Part shown: piece by piece, positions 17,060 to 26,347 of the stretch
How the letters are laid out: every line of letters starts with the position of its first letter
How positions within the stretch are numbered: the stretch's first letter is position 1
From: Xanthomonas hydrangeae
GTDB taxonomy: Bacteria > Pseudomonadota > Gammaproteobacteria > Xanthomonadales > Xanthomonadaceae
Assembly: GCA_905142475.1 (NCBI GenBank)
Contig: LR990730.1
Coordinates: 1,550,001-1,614,000 of the forward strand
DNA length: 64,000 bases
Direction: 5' to 3'
Position numbers and translations under genes: made by a program
Notes under the pieces: model-generated
The model's database searches: none
Told to the model about the DNA's origin: nothing
What the model saw: only the letters and a program-made list of their open reading frames with translations

Positions 17060-19471
17060 TTAGAGATCCAGCGTCAACGTCAAACCAACCGTACGCGGTG
17101 CGCCGATAAACGCGCTGTCGCTGCCGTCCACACCTTCCAGATAACGCTTGTCGGTGAGGTTGCTGACATTGAGCGCCAGTTGCAGGCCCTGCAGCTGCGA
17201 CGTCAGTTGCGACAGTTCCACGCCAAGGTTGGCATCGAAGGTGGTCACGCCATCGAGTGCGGCGCGATTGGAGGCATCCAGATAGCGCTTGCCCAGATAA
17301 CGCCCGGACACACCGAAACGCCACGCCTGCCCGCGCCAATCTGCCGACAGGACCAAGGTGTTGCGCGGCTGGCCGATCACCTGCGCGCCGGGCGTGATCT
17401 CCAGCGCAGCATCGCGCGCGGCATCGCCGCTGCCCAGGTAATCGGCCTTGTTGTAGGTGTAGGCACCGTTGATGCGCCAGCCGTTGTCCCAGCCATAACC
17501 CAGCGCTGCCTCTACACCGCGCGCATGCACGCCGCCGAAGTTTTCGTACACGCCATCGGTTTCGCCGAGATAGTCGATGCCGGTGACGAAGTTGGCCGGC
17601 ACATACACGATACGGTTATCGAAACGGATGTCGTACAGTGTCATGCTGCCGGTCAACGGCCAGCGGCTGATGCGCAGGCCGAGCTCGACGTTGTCCGCGG
17701 TTTCCGGTTGCACGCGGCTCAGCGCGACCGGGTCGGTTTCGCCGAGCACACCGGACGGAATCGCGGCGAAATTCTGCGAGTAACCGGCAAACGCTTCCAA
17801 CCCTTGCACCGGGGTGGTCCAGGTCAGGCCGGCCGACAGCAGCGGGTCGGAGTGCGAATCCGATTCAACATGCTGCGCATCGCCGATGCGGCGGTCGCGG
17901 GTCTGGTCGACGAAGAACTGCTTGACGCCCACCCGCCACGCAAACGCGCCATAGCGCATCACATCTTCCACGTAATACATCTGCTCGTCGGTCTGGTAGT
18001 CGTCCTTGAACTGCACCCAGTACGGCTGATGATCGAAGCTGATATTGGTGCCCACATTGAGCAGGCGATGCCAGTCGCGGGTGACGCTACGGTCGTAACG
18101 TTCCAGCCATGCACCGGCGCGCACGGTATTGTCGATGGCGCCCAGGTCGTGGCGCCACTCCACATCGGCCATCGCGCCGGCACGGTGGTTGTCGTAGTGG
18201 CTGTGGCGATACGACTGCACCGGCACCGAGCCTGCGGGATAGCAGGCCGGGTTGGATTCGGCCGGTACCGCATCGCTGCCGGCGCAACCGGCCAGCATCG
18301 TCGCGGCTGCGCCGCCCGGAGTGAGGTAATACAGCTTGCCCAGGTCGCTGCCGGCATACACGGTGTTACCGCCCCGCGCTTCGGATTCCGGCGCGCCCGC
18401 ACCGTCGTTGGTGACATCCACCAGGTACGGCGGAATCCAGTCGCCACGGCCCTGCATGCGATGCGCGTAGCCGGTGAGCGTGGTCTTGAAGCCGTTGCCG
18501 CCATCGAAGGCGCCGCGCAGATAGCCGAACGTATTCTTGCGCAGGGCGCGCGAGCCGGAGCGATAGTTCTGGTCCAGATACGGAATGCCGGTGAGCGTGC
18601 CGGTCAACAGATCGTGTTCGGGATCGCGCGCGAACTGCTCGGGCGTTACGCTGGTGTATTCGGATTCGTCGGCATCGTCGTACGACAGATAGCCGCTGAG
18701 CGTCCACTTGTCCAAGCTGCTGACGAATTTGCCGGCCAGGTGATCGCGGCTGGTGTGGCCGCTGCCATCGATCCAGTCGTCGTTGCGCGCGGACGAGCCG
18801 CTGACCCAGGCGCGCGTGTTGCCGCCGAGCACGCCGGTGTCGTAGCGCGCGTAATACTTGCGCCCCTGGTTGTCGCCGATGCCGCCGATCACGCGCACGC
18901 GCTGTGTTTCCAGCGGCTCGCCGGTGAGGTAATTCAAGGTGCCGCCCAGCGCTTCGTTGGAGCGCGAGGCGATGTCGGCGGTGCCCTGGCTGACCTCCAC
19001 CGTTTCCAGATCCGGCATGTCGATGAAGCGGTTGGCCTTGGAGCCGCCGCCATACGCCGAGCCGCCGTTGGGCACGCCGTCGATCGTGGTGCCGATCTGT
19101 TGCGTATCGCGATTGCTGACAAAGCCGCGCATGCTGATCTGCGTGCCCCAGTCCGACGAGCCGAACGCATCGGCCTCGGTCACGACCACGCCAGGCAGTT
19201 CGTTGAGCGCATCGTTGACGCTGCCGAGCACGAACTGGCGGTCCAGCATTTCCTTGCTGACATTGGTCTTGGAATACGTCATCGCCTGGCCGACCACCTG
19301 CACCTGATCCAGCGTGGACACCTGTTCGCCAGTGTTGTTCGGTTCGGCCGCGGCCGGTCCGGACGCTGCGCCATCCGGGACCTGCTGGGCGTAGGCGGGC
19401 AGGGTGAGCGGAACCAGCAGCAACGCGAGCGTGACCGGATGGCGCATGCGCGATGAAGACGTCGAATCCAT
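17060..19471 (-). CDS. TonB-dependent receptor (receptor 4, beside phospholipase C)
   Basis: This 803-residue outer-membrane receptor has an ATG at 19469-19471 (MDSTSSSRMRHPVTLALLL); an in-frame ATG at 19447 is an alternative start. A signal peptide ends PAYAQ. A TonB-box-like LDQVQVVGQ precedes the plug, which contains LNELPGVVVTEADAFG, ISMRGF and VEVSQGTADIASRSNEALGG. The barrel ends LTLTLDL without a terminal aromatic. It is not closely related to receptors 1-3; its plug resembles ferric-siderophore and similar receptors. Its place directly upstream of a phospholipase C suggests joint use of a phosphorus or choline source, but this is inference. Confidence 0.88.
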   Translation of the reverse strand: MDSTSSSRMRHPVTLALLLVPLTLPAYAQQVPDGAASGPAAAEPNNTGEQVSTLDQVQVVGQAMTYSKTNVSKEMLDRQFVLGSVNDALNELPGVVVTEADAFGSSDWGTQISMRGFVSNRDTQQIGTTIDGVPNGGSAYGGGSKANRFIDMPDLETVEVSQGTADIASRSNEALGGTLNYLTGEPLETQRVRVIGGIGDNQGRKYYARYDTGVLGGNTRAWVSGSSARNDDWIDGSGHTSRDHLAGKFVSSLDKWTLSGYLSYDDADESEYTSVTPEQFARDPEHDLLTGTLTGIPYLDQNYRSGSRALRKNTFGYLRGAFDGGNGFKTTLTGYAHRMQGRGDWIPPYLVDVTNDGAGAPESEARGGNTVYAGSDLGKLYYLTPGGAAATMLAGCAGSDAVPAESNPACYPAGSVPVQSYRHSHYDNHRAGAMADVEWRHDLGAIDNTVRAGAWLERYDRSVTRDWHRLLNVGTNISFDHQPYWVQFKDDYQTDEQMYYVEDVMRYGAFAWRVGVKQFFVDQTRDRRIGDAQHVESDSHSDPLLSAGLTWTTPVQGLEAFAGYSQNFAAIPSGVLGETDPVALSRVQPETADNVELGLRISRWPLTGSMTLYDIRFDNRIVYVPANFVTGIDYLGETDGVYENFGGVHARGVEAALGYGWDNGWRINGAYTYNKADYLGSGDAARDAALEITPGAQVIGQPRNTLVLSADWRGQAWRFGVSGRYLGKRYLDASNRAALDGVTTFDANLGVELSQLTSQLQGLQLALNVSNLTDKRYLEGVDGSDSAFIGAPRTVGLTLTLDL

Positions 19472-19759
19472 TGCAATCCAACAAGCGGGGAGGGAGTCTG
19501 CAAAGACTCCCGCACTTGCGTTGCGTGATGATGACCGCGCTACAGGTGGGGCCGCGATCACGGGTAGATGGGTAAAAGCCTCACCGCCAGGACGACGACG
19601 ATCTGGCGGTGTTTGGATATTCCGGTCAGGTTGGTTTCAAAAACATCCGGAATGTCGTGCGGCAGCGTGTTCTATTCGCTCCAAGACGATAAATTTGGAA
19701 TCGTTGTGCGTTGTAGATGCAGTCAAGGGCTTAGGTCAAAGGCATGGCTAGTCGAGTAC

Positions 19760-19864
19760 GCGGTGCTCTCACCGCTTGCGGGACACGCCGTGAATCCGTC
19801 CCTGGAGGCTCGGTGGCGGCATCCATGCCGCCACACGGTCCCGCAATCGGTGAGGACACCGCAC
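19760..19864. repeat. Palindromic module X, third locus
   Basis: The same outer arms (GCGGTGCTCTCACCGC and GGTGAGGACACCGC) and the same inner GTGGCGGCAT-CC-ATGCCGCCAC palindrome as the copies at 693 and 14212. Confidence 0.8.
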
Positions 19865-19996
19865 CATAGAGTTGGTCGGTAGTTTGTTGAAAGCCCGCTT
19901 GTTACTCGGCTTGCCTTGGGACATTGATCGACGCGCCGTTATCCGAACAACGCACGTCATGCACTGCTTGCACCATGCACACCGACCATCTCGACT

Positions 19997-20105
19997 GGCC
20001 CTTGCCCGCTCACCGTCGCGGGACCTTACGCGGCATGGATGCCGCGTAAGAGCCTACACGGACGTACTTGCGGCGTGTCCTGCGATGGTGGGCGGGCAAG
20101 GGCCC
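19997..20105. repeat. Palindromic module Y, third locus
   Basis: The outer arms begin GGCCCTTGCCCGCTCACC and end GGTGGGCGGGCAAGGGCC, around TTACGCGGCAT-GG-ATGCCGCGTAA. The right half is nearly identical to the copy at 14371-14479. Confidence 0.8.
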
Positions 20106-20277
20106 TCCCATAAGGCCGCAGATCAACCGCTCTACAACTGATCCATCCAAAAAAGTCGTCTACCAGCTGCTCCGCCTTGCGGCACCCCCCCCGCGATGGT
20201 GGGCGGGCAAGCCGGCTCTGCAGCAACGCCGCAGATCGCCGGATCAGCAGCGCAGCGACTAACGACAGCGAAACAGG

Positions 20278-20292
20278 TGTGCTAGCCGCTCT
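20278..20292. repeat. Element-end-like sequence overlapping the MFS stop codon
   Basis: TGTGCTAGCCGCTCT matches 13 of 15 positions of the right end of the MITE-like element at 14531-14545 (TTTGTTAGCCGCTCT). The MFS stop codon (20282-20284) and its last codons lie inside it. Confidence 0.55.
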
Positions 20293-21526
20293 TGGCGTGA
20301 GGCGCCGCTTCGGTCTGCTGCGTTTCCGGCATCAATTCCAGTGCCGACGGCGTCGTACGCAGCATCGGGCGGAAGGAGATCGGATGGGTGCGGCGGCGCG
20401 TGAAGCGCAGCAGGCGCGCCAGCGTGAAGCCGGCCAGTGCCAGCAGCATCACAGCGAAGTACACCGGCAGTGCTGCCGGGCCGAATTTCTGCATCGCGCC
20501 ACCGGCCAAGGCCGGGCCGATCGCCGCGCCTACGCCATGCACCAGCAACAAACTGCTGCAGCCGGAGAGCAGATCTTCGCGCGGCAGGTAATCGAGCATA
20601 TGCGCCACCGCAAACGGATACAGCGAGAATGCCAGCCCGCCATACACGAAGAACAACACGAACAGCATGGTGGTCTGCGACTGCACCATCGGCACCGCGG
20701 CGGCAATCGCAATGCCGGCCGCCAGCACACTGACCGTGACCAGGCCGATGCGCCGGTCATGGCCATCGCTGATGCGCCCGATCGGCCACTGCAACACCGC
20801 CCCGCCGATGATCGCGGTGAGCATGAATATCGCCACGCCATCGGCATCCAGCCCGATACGGTTGGCGTACACCGGCAACAAGCCCCAGAACGCCCCCATC
20901 GCCAGGCCCGACAACCCCGCGCCGATGGTCGCTACCGGCGCCAACGCGTACAGCGTTTTCAGGCGCAGACGCGACACGTGCGGCACCTCGGGCGGAATCA
21001 ATCGTGTGGTCATCACCGGCATCACCGCCGCGCAGATCAGGATCGCCGTCAGCGTGAACATCGCCGGCGCACTTGCATCGCCGGCGGTGAGCAGGATCTG
21101 GCCCAGCGCCAGTGCAGAAAGATTGATCGCCATGTACACCGAAAACACCCGGCTGCGTCGTCGCGCATCCGGCTCGGCGTTGAGCCAGCTTTCGATCACC
21201 GTGTACAGGCCGACCAGGGCCGCGCCGGTAACCAATCGCAGCAATCCCCATCCCCATGCGTTCAACCAGATCGGATGCAGCAGCACTGCAATGGCGGCCA
21301 ATGCCGCATAAAAAGCAAACGCACGGATATGCCCGATGCGACGAATCAGTGGCGGCGCGAAGAAGGTGCCGAGAAAGAAGCCGGCAAAATACCCGGACAT
21401 GATCAGGCCCAGCGCACGCGCATCGAAGCCGGCCTGACCACCGCGCACGGCAAGCAAGGTGCCGAGCAGCCCGCTGCCGGTCAGCAACAGGGCCACGCCC
21501 AGCAATAAGGCGGTCAGTCGCAACAT
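20282..21526 (-). CDS. MFS transporter, YcaD-like
   Basis: This 414-residue inner-membrane carrier has about 12 hydrophobic segments, beginning LTALLLGVALLLTGSGLLG. The loop 2-3 motif (SGYFAGFFLGTFFAPPLIRRIGH) and VIESWLNAEPDARRRSRVFS are typical of the YcaD/YfkF-type drug-H+ antiporter-like group. Substrate unknown. The protein ends HAKSG with its stop inside a sequence like the end of the mobile repeat, so the natural C-terminus may have been replaced. It is divergent from the FmdB gene, with a 456-base gap. Confidence 0.85.
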   Translation of the reverse strand: MLRLTALLLGVALLLTGSGLLGTLLAVRGGQAGFDARALGLIMSGYFAGFFLGTFFAPPLIRRIGHIRAFAFYAALAAIAVLLHPIWLNAWGWGLLRLVTGAALVGLYTVIESWLNAEPDARRRSRVFSVYMAINLSALALGQILLTAGDASAPAMFTLTAILICAAVMPVMTTRLIPPEVPHVSRLRLKTLYALAPVATIGAGLSGLAMGAFWGLLPVYANRIGLDADGVAIFMLTAIIGGAVLQWPIGRISDGHDRRIGLVTVSVLAAGIAIAAAVPMVQSQTTMLFVLFFVYGGLAFSLYPFAVAHMLDYLPREDLLSGCSSLLLVHGVGAAIGPALAGGAMQKFGPAALPVYFAVMLLALAGFTLARLLRFTRRRTHPISFRPMLRTTPSALELMPETQQTEAAPHAKSG

Positions 21527-21982
21527 GGATGCGGCTCTTGTGGGGGAAAAGGCGCGTCGATCACGTGTTCGAGTGTAGCAGGCCGCTGTGTGGCGGCTTG
21601 ATCGAAACGTGTGGTGCAGGCTGATTCAAGTGGCTCCTCTACGGCTCTCGACAGTCGCTGGTGGTCGTCAAGTCGGCGCAACGCGCCGGTTGTCTGCGCG
21701 CTGCAGGACGAACGCTGTCTTTCGCGCAATCCAGCTGACCTGATAACGACTCGTCACGTTTGCTAGAGACTTCGGTATGTGCAGTTGGCGTTTGCATCTG
21801 CAGGCGGCAACCGCGGCGTTGAACGTGCGCGGTCAGCGTGCAGGTGTGACAAAGCGACGATTGATCGATGCTTGTTGCCTGCAACAAGGCCCCGCGCGCC
21901 AGCGCCCAGACAGCCCCCTGCACCGGCTTGCCCGCATACGTCTAGAATCTGCGCCCCTGCATCGTCATCAGCTGATCCTGCC
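21527..21982. other. Divergent promoter region between the MFS and FmdB genes
   Basis: There are 456 bases with no supported gene. Both promoters must lie here, but I can point to no specific box or repeat. Confidence 0.5.
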
Positions 21983-22282
21983 ATGCCCATCTACGGTTTC
22001 CAGTGCACTACCTGCGGTCACGCCTTCGACCGCCTGCAGAAGATGGCCGACCCCGATCCGCAGACCTGCCCGGCCTGCGCGGCGGCCACGATCAATCGCC
22101 AGATCACCGCGCCCTCGTTCCGCCTGTCCGGTAGCGGCTGGTACGAAACCGACTTCAAGTCGGCGGGCGAGAAGAAGAAAAACCTCACCGAGAGCAGCAG
22201 CGGTGGCGAGGCAAAGCCGGCCGCAGCCGCCGAGAGCAAACCCGCTGCCAAGCCCGCGTCCAAGCCAGCCGATCCGGCATGA
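21983..22282 (+). CDS. FmdB-family zinc-ribbon protein
   Basis: This 99-residue protein starts MPIYGFQCTTCGHAFDRLQ, the signature of the FmdB/CxxC_CxxC_SSSS family. CTTCG and CPAC are the two CxxC knuckles of a zinc ribbon (residues 8-45). A low-complexity Lys/Ala/Pro tail follows. The ATG at 21983 matches the invariant family start; the longer open frame upstream is not conserved in character. Function is unknown although FmdB was first named as a putative regulator. The gene often sits upstream of aspS in proteobacteria, as it does here with two genes between. Confidence 0.88.
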   Translation: MPIYGFQCTTCGHAFDRLQKMADPDPQTCPACAAATINRQITAPSFRLSGSGWYETDFKSAGEKKKNLTESSSGGEAKPAAAAESKPAAKPASKPADPA

Positions 22283-22314
22283 TCCACGGCCGGGCGCGCA
22301 GGCCGGAGAGCGGC

Positions 22315-22998
22315 ATGAAGCTTGGCGCAGTGATCAAGCAGCCTGCTCGCCTTGTTTCGTTGATCGCTCCTGGGCTGACGTTGCTGATGCTGGTCGCCGC
22401 CGTGAGCGGATGCGCCACTTCTTCCAGGTCCAAGTCCACGTCTGCGACGTCGCCCACACCGATGAGCGCCGTGTCCGCCGACCGCTTCCTGGCCGCGCTC
22501 GCCGTGCACTGCGGTCAGGCCTTCGCTGGCCGCGTGCTTGTCGATACGCCCGCATCCACCGCCCCGAGCGCCTTTGCCGGCAAGCCGCTGGTGATGCATG
22601 TGCGCGGCTGCGACGACCCTGCACGCGAACTGCGCGTGCCGTTTCACGTGGGCGACGACCACTCGCGCACCTGGGTACTGACGCGCACCGGCAACGGCCT
22701 GCGCCTCAAGCACGATCATCGCCATGCCGACGGCAGCGCGGACGCATTGACCCAATACGGCGGCGTTACCATCACTGCAGGCAGCGCGAACCGACAGGAA
22801 TTCCCGGTCGATGCCGACTCCATCGCGCTATTCAAACGCCTTGGCTCGACCGCTTCGCTGAGTAATACCTGGGCGATGGAAATCCAGCCCGGCCGCAGCG
22901 TCGTCTACGAACTGAGTCGCCCAGGCGGGCGGCTGTTCCGGGTCGAATTCGATCTCGCCCAGCCGGTTGCTTTGCCGCCCGCGCCTTGGGGAAGTTGA
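22315..22998 (+). CDS. Hypothetical lipoprotein
   Basis: This 227-residue protein starts at the ATG at 22315 (MKLGAVIKQ) because GGAGAG lies at the right distance; an ATG at 22279 overlaps the FmdB stop but has no such site. A hydrophobic signal (LIAPGLTLLMLVAAVSGC) ends in a lipobox whose Cys would be lipidated. The rest is a soluble periplasmic domain with DPARELRVPFHVGDDHSRTW and beta-rich character. I do not recognise a family from sequence alone. It may be cotranscribed with the FmdB gene. Confidence 0.75.
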   Translation: MKLGAVIKQPARLVSLIAPGLTLLMLVAAVSGCATSSRSKSTSATSPTPMSAVSADRFLAALAVHCGQAFAGRVLVDTPASTAPSAFAGKPLVMHVRGCDDPARELRVPFHVGDDHSRTWVLTRTGNGLRLKHDHRHADGSADALTQYGGVTITAGSANRQEFPVDADSIALFKRLGSTASLSNTWAMEIQPGRSVVYELSRPGGRLFRVEFDLAQPVALPPAPWGS

Positions 22999-23184
22999 GC
23001 CGGTCGATTGGCCGGGCAGTCGGCATCGTCTGAGTTTCAAGACGAGCGTCTCCAGCTGGAGACCTGATCAAGCGGAGTCGCGGTAGCGCACGATCCCGCC
23101 GGGAACGCGTGTCATCCGCCAATCGATCGATGACAGGTGGAGGGCCCAGGCCGATCCGGATCCAGGACCGGCCCGCGCGCCGAC

Positions 23185-23958
23185 TCAACGCGCCTCGAAC
23201 CGCGCCCGGCAACCGTCATTCACCCACACCGTCGCGCGGCGCTCGTCGTAACCCCAGCTGCGGCCCTCTTCGCAGCGGGTGTCCGACAACTGGCGGGTCA
23301 GCACCGGACGTCCGTAGCGGCCATCCCAGGCGCAGGTGCGCAGGCGGCGGTCGTCGCTGGCGCAGCTGATGGCGTAATCGTTACGCGGGCGCTCGTCGCG
23401 GCCACCATAGCCGCCATCGCCACGGTCCCAACCGCCACCGCGCGCTTGCGCAAACTCGCCCCGGCAGCCGTCGTCCACCCAGATCCGGCCCCCGTCCTGG
23501 CGCCAGTTGCGGCCTTCCACGCAGGGCGTGTTGGAGAGCTGGCGCACCAGCATGGCGCGGCGCCAACCGGTATCGCAGATCTTCTGGCGCTGGTCGTTGC
23601 TCTCGCAGCGCACCGTGCCGGCCACCCCGCCAGCGCCGCCGCCGTTGTTGCCGCCCCAGCCGCCGCTCCCGTTGCGGCCATCCACAAAGCGCGCGCGGCA
23701 GCCGTTGTCCACCCACACGCGGCCGCGGTCGCTGCCCCAGTTGCGGCCTTCGATGCAGCGCGTGCCGGAGATGTTTTCGACCAGCACCGCGCGGCCGCGG
23801 AACGGCGTATCGCACTCGCGGCGGCGGTTGTCGTTGCTGGAGCAGGTGATGCTGGGGCCGTTCCAGCCGCGGTCCTGCGCTGCGGCAGGGGCACTGGTGA
23901 GCAGGCCGGTCAGGGAGATCAGGCCGAAGCCGGAGAGCAGCAGGGCAGTGCGCAGCAT
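23185..23958 (-). CDS. Secreted DUF3011 protein with three repeats
   Basis: This 257-residue exported protein has a signal peptide ending PAAAQ. Three copies of an about 60-residue unit follow (near residues 37-97, 115-170 and 190-257). Each has CxSND or CASDD, then C(D/A), then a GR(N/S)WG segment and VWV(N/D)(D/N)GCRA(R/E)F. The repeated cysteines probably form disulphides outside the cytoplasm. This is the DUF3011 family. Its function is unknown; basic, Trp- and Arg-rich repeats suggest surface or polymer binding, which is inference. The linkers between copies are Gly-rich and variable. Confidence 0.8.
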   Translation of the reverse strand: MLRTALLLSGFGLISLTGLLTSAPAAAQDRGWNGPSITCSSNDNRRRECDTPFRGRAVLVENISGTRCIEGRNWGSDRGRVWVDNGCRARFVDGRNGSGGWGGNNGGGAGGVAGTVRCESNDQRQKICDTGWRRAMLVRQLSNTPCVEGRNWRQDGGRIWVDDGCRGEFAQARGGGWDRGDGGYGGRDERPRNDYAISCASDDRRLRTCAWDGRYGRPVLTRQLSDTRCEEGRSWGYDERRATVWVNDGCRARFEAR

Positions 23959-24115
23959 CGTGTCGTCCTTGGTGCGGGAGGGGCGTTGCGCCTATTCAGC
24001 CGGGCGGCGACTTAAGCGACCATGAGCGCCTGCGCATTTGCTCCTGTCGCCCGCCGGCCCCAGAATATCCGGCTCTCCGGCGCTGTCCTGTGTCGGGTTT
24101 TCAGCGGAGCTTTCG

Positions 24116-25867
24116 ATGCGTACCCACTTCTGCGGCCTGGTCGACGAGACCATGATCGGCCAAACCGTCACTCTCGCCGGCTGGACCGACGTGGCCCGCA
24201 ACCTGGGCGGCGTGTGCTTCATCGACCTGCGCGACCACGAAGGCATCGTGCAGGTGACGGTGGAACCCGAGAACGCCGAGGTGTTCCCGGTGGCCGCCAG
24301 CCTGGGCTACGAGGACGTGCTGCAGGTCGAAGGCGTGGTGCGTGCGCGGCATGCGGTCAACGACAAGCTGCGCAGCGGCAAGGTTGAAGTGATCGCCACG
24401 CGTATCACCATCCTCAACAAGGCCGCGCCGCTGCCGTTCCACGCGCACGAGAACCCGGGCGAGGAGACGCGCCTGAAGTACCGCTATCTGGACCTGCGCC
24501 GTCCGGAAATGCAGCGCATGCAGCGCACCCGCATCAAGCTGGTGCAGGCGCTGCGCCGGCATCTGGATGCGCGCGATTTCCAGGACATCGAGACCCCGAT
24601 CCTGACCAAGGCCACCCCGGAAGGCGCACGCGACTTCCTGGTGCCGGCGCGCATGCATCCGGGCGAGTTCTACGCCTTGCCGCAGAGCCCGCAGCTGTTC
24701 AAGCAGATCCTGATGGTGGCCGGCTTCGACCGTTACTACCAGATCGCGCGCTGCTTCCGCGACGAAGCGCTGCGTGCCGATCGCCAGCTGGAATTCACCC
24801 AGCTCGACATGGAGTTCGCCTTCGTGCGCGAGCGCGACGTGCAGGATTTTGTCGAAGACATGATCCGCGCCATCTTCAAGGAAGTGGTGGACGTCGAGCT
24901 GGCCGCGCAGTTCCCGCGCATGACCTGGGCCGAGGCGATGCGTCGCTACGGCTCGGACAAGCCGGACCTGCGCATCGCGCTGGAATTGGTCGACGTGGCC
25001 GAGCTGGTCGAGTCCAGCGAATTCCCGGTGTTCACCGCCGCCGCCAACGATGCCGACGGCCGCGTGGCCGCGCTGCGTATCCCCGGCGGTGCCGCGCTGT
25101 CGCGCAAGCAGATCGACGAGTACGCCGCGCACGCCGCCAAGTACGGCGCCAAGGGCCTGGCCTACATCAAGCTGTCGGAAACCGGCGAAGTCAGCTCGCC
25201 GATCGCCAAGTTCTTCTCCGAAGAGGCGTTTGCTGCGCTGCTCGCGCACGTCGGTGCCGGCAACGGCGACATCGTGTTCTTCGGTGCCGGCGGCTACAAC
25301 ACCGTGTCCGATTTCATGGGTGCATTGCGTCTGAAGGCCGGCAAGGATTTCAAGCTGGTCGCCGACACCTGGGCGCCGCTGTGGGTCACCGACTTCCCGA
25401 TGTTCGAATGGGACGAGGAGGCGCAGCGCTACGTGGCCCTGCATCACCCCTTCACCGCACCGGCCGTGGACGACATCGCCGACCTGCGCGCCAACGCACG
25501 CACGGCGGTCTCGCGCGGTTACGACATGGTGCTCAACGGCAATGAAATCGGCGGCGGCTCGATCCGTATCCATCGCCCGGACATGCAGAGCGCGGTGTTC
25601 GAGCTGCTTGGCATCGGCGCCGACGAAGCGCGCGCCAAGTTCGGCTTCCTGCTGGATGCGCTGAACTACGGCGCACCGCCGCACGGCGGCATCGCCTTCG
25701 GTATCGACCGTATCGCGGCGCTGATGGCCGGCACCGAATCGATCCGCGACGTGATCCCGTTCCCCAAGACCACCGGCGCGCAGGATCTGATGACCGACGC
25801 CCCGTCGCCGATTCCGGCCGAGCAGCTGGCCGAAGTGCACGTGCAGGTGCGGCCGAAGCAGGTCTGA
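24116..25867 (+). CDS. aspS: Aspartyl-tRNA synthetase
   Basis: This 583-residue class II synthetase charges tRNA-Asp. It has an N-terminal OB anticodon-binding domain (residues 1-105, [20 protein letters not shown]). A catalytic core follows with motif 2 [18 protein letters not shown] and motif 3 [13 protein letters not shown] near the end. A bacterial-type GAD insertion lies near residues 280-420. Length is normal. The ATG at 24116 is preceded by GCGGAGC and matches the family N-terminus. Housekeeping gene. Confidence 0.97.
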   Translation: MRTHFCGLVDETMIGQTVTLAGWTDVARNLGGVCFIDLRDHEGIVQVTVEPENAEVFPVAASLGYEDVLQVEGVVRARHAVNDKLRSGKVEVIATRITILNKAAPLPFHAHENPGEETRLKYRYLDLRRPEMQRMQRTRIKLVQALRRHLDARDFQDIETPILTKATPEGARDFLVPARMHPGEFYALPQSPQLFKQILMVAGFDRYYQIARCFRDEALRADRQLEFTQLDMEFAFVRERDVQDFVEDMIRAIFKEVVDVELAAQFPRMTWAEAMRRYGSDKPDLRIALELVDVAELVESSEFPVFTAAANDADGRVAALRIPGGAALSRKQIDEYAAHAAKYGAKGLAYIKLSETGEVSSPIAKFFSEEAFAALLAHVGAGNGDIVFFGAGGYNTVSDFMGALRLKAGKDFKLVADTWAPLWVTDFPMFEWDEEAQRYVALHHPFTAPAVDDIADLRANARTAVSRGYDMVLNGNEIGGGSIRIHRPDMQSAVFELLGIGADEARAKFGFLLDALNYGAPPHGGIAFGIDRIAALMAGTESIRDVIPFPKTTGAQDLMTDAPSPIPAEQLAEVHVQVRPKQV

Positions 25868-26347
25868 CCTGCGCTAGCAGATGGCCATGCCGTGTGCGTG
25901 GTCATCTGTACAAGGCGCCCAGCGCAGCCAGCGCTGCGCGCTTTGGTGGAACCGTTAGCGCCAGGGCTGGGTGTTGCGCACGGGGCACCGCCGTCCAGCC
26001 GCCGCCGATCACCGGCGGCAGTGCGTCCTGTAGATCCGTCCCAAGCGCGCCTGAGCTCCGCAAGTAGATAGCCATCCCTCGCAGTGTTTATCTTTCCTGC
26101 GCGGTGCCATGCGGAGCCGGTCGTGCGCGCTTGGTTGAACCCGTCAGCGCCCACGCCGAATCCTGCACACGCGGAATCCACGCATCGCAGATGCTTCCCG
26201 CTTCCCGCTTCCCGCTTCCCGATTCCCCCAATCCCCAATCCCCAATCCCCAATCCCCAATCCCCAATCCCCAATCCCCAATCCCCGCTTGCGGTAGCGCA
26301 TCTGCATGCGAGAAGCTGCCATGTCCACATGGCACGAGAGGCTCCGC
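25868..26347. other. Spacer between aspS and GNAT gene with heptad array
   Basis: There are 480 bases without a supported gene. The first 325 show no recognisable signal. The heptad array at 26193-26285 follows, ending about 62 bases before the GNAT start. Confidence 0.6.
26193..26285. repeat. Tandem heptad array, GCTTCCC x4, GATTCCC, (CCCCAAT)x8
   Basis: Four GCTTCCC units (26193-26220) and one GATTCCC run into eight perfect CCCCAAT units (26226-26281). The period is 7 throughout. It looks like an expanded right arm of the palindromes found near the ruv genes, without a left arm. Perfect short tandem units are prone to slippage, so copy number probably varies between strains. Confidence 0.9.

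Larger units (their letters stand above)
19472..20281. other. Gene-free spacer with a third repeat cluster
   Basis: There is no supported gene in 810 bases. The first 230 bases should hold the promoter of receptor 4 on the minus strand. Modules X (19760-19864) and Y (19997-20105) follow. A partial module (about 20195-20240, GCGATGGTGGGCGGGCAAG) and a terminal-repeat-like sequence end the cluster at the MFS stop codon. Confidence 0.7.
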
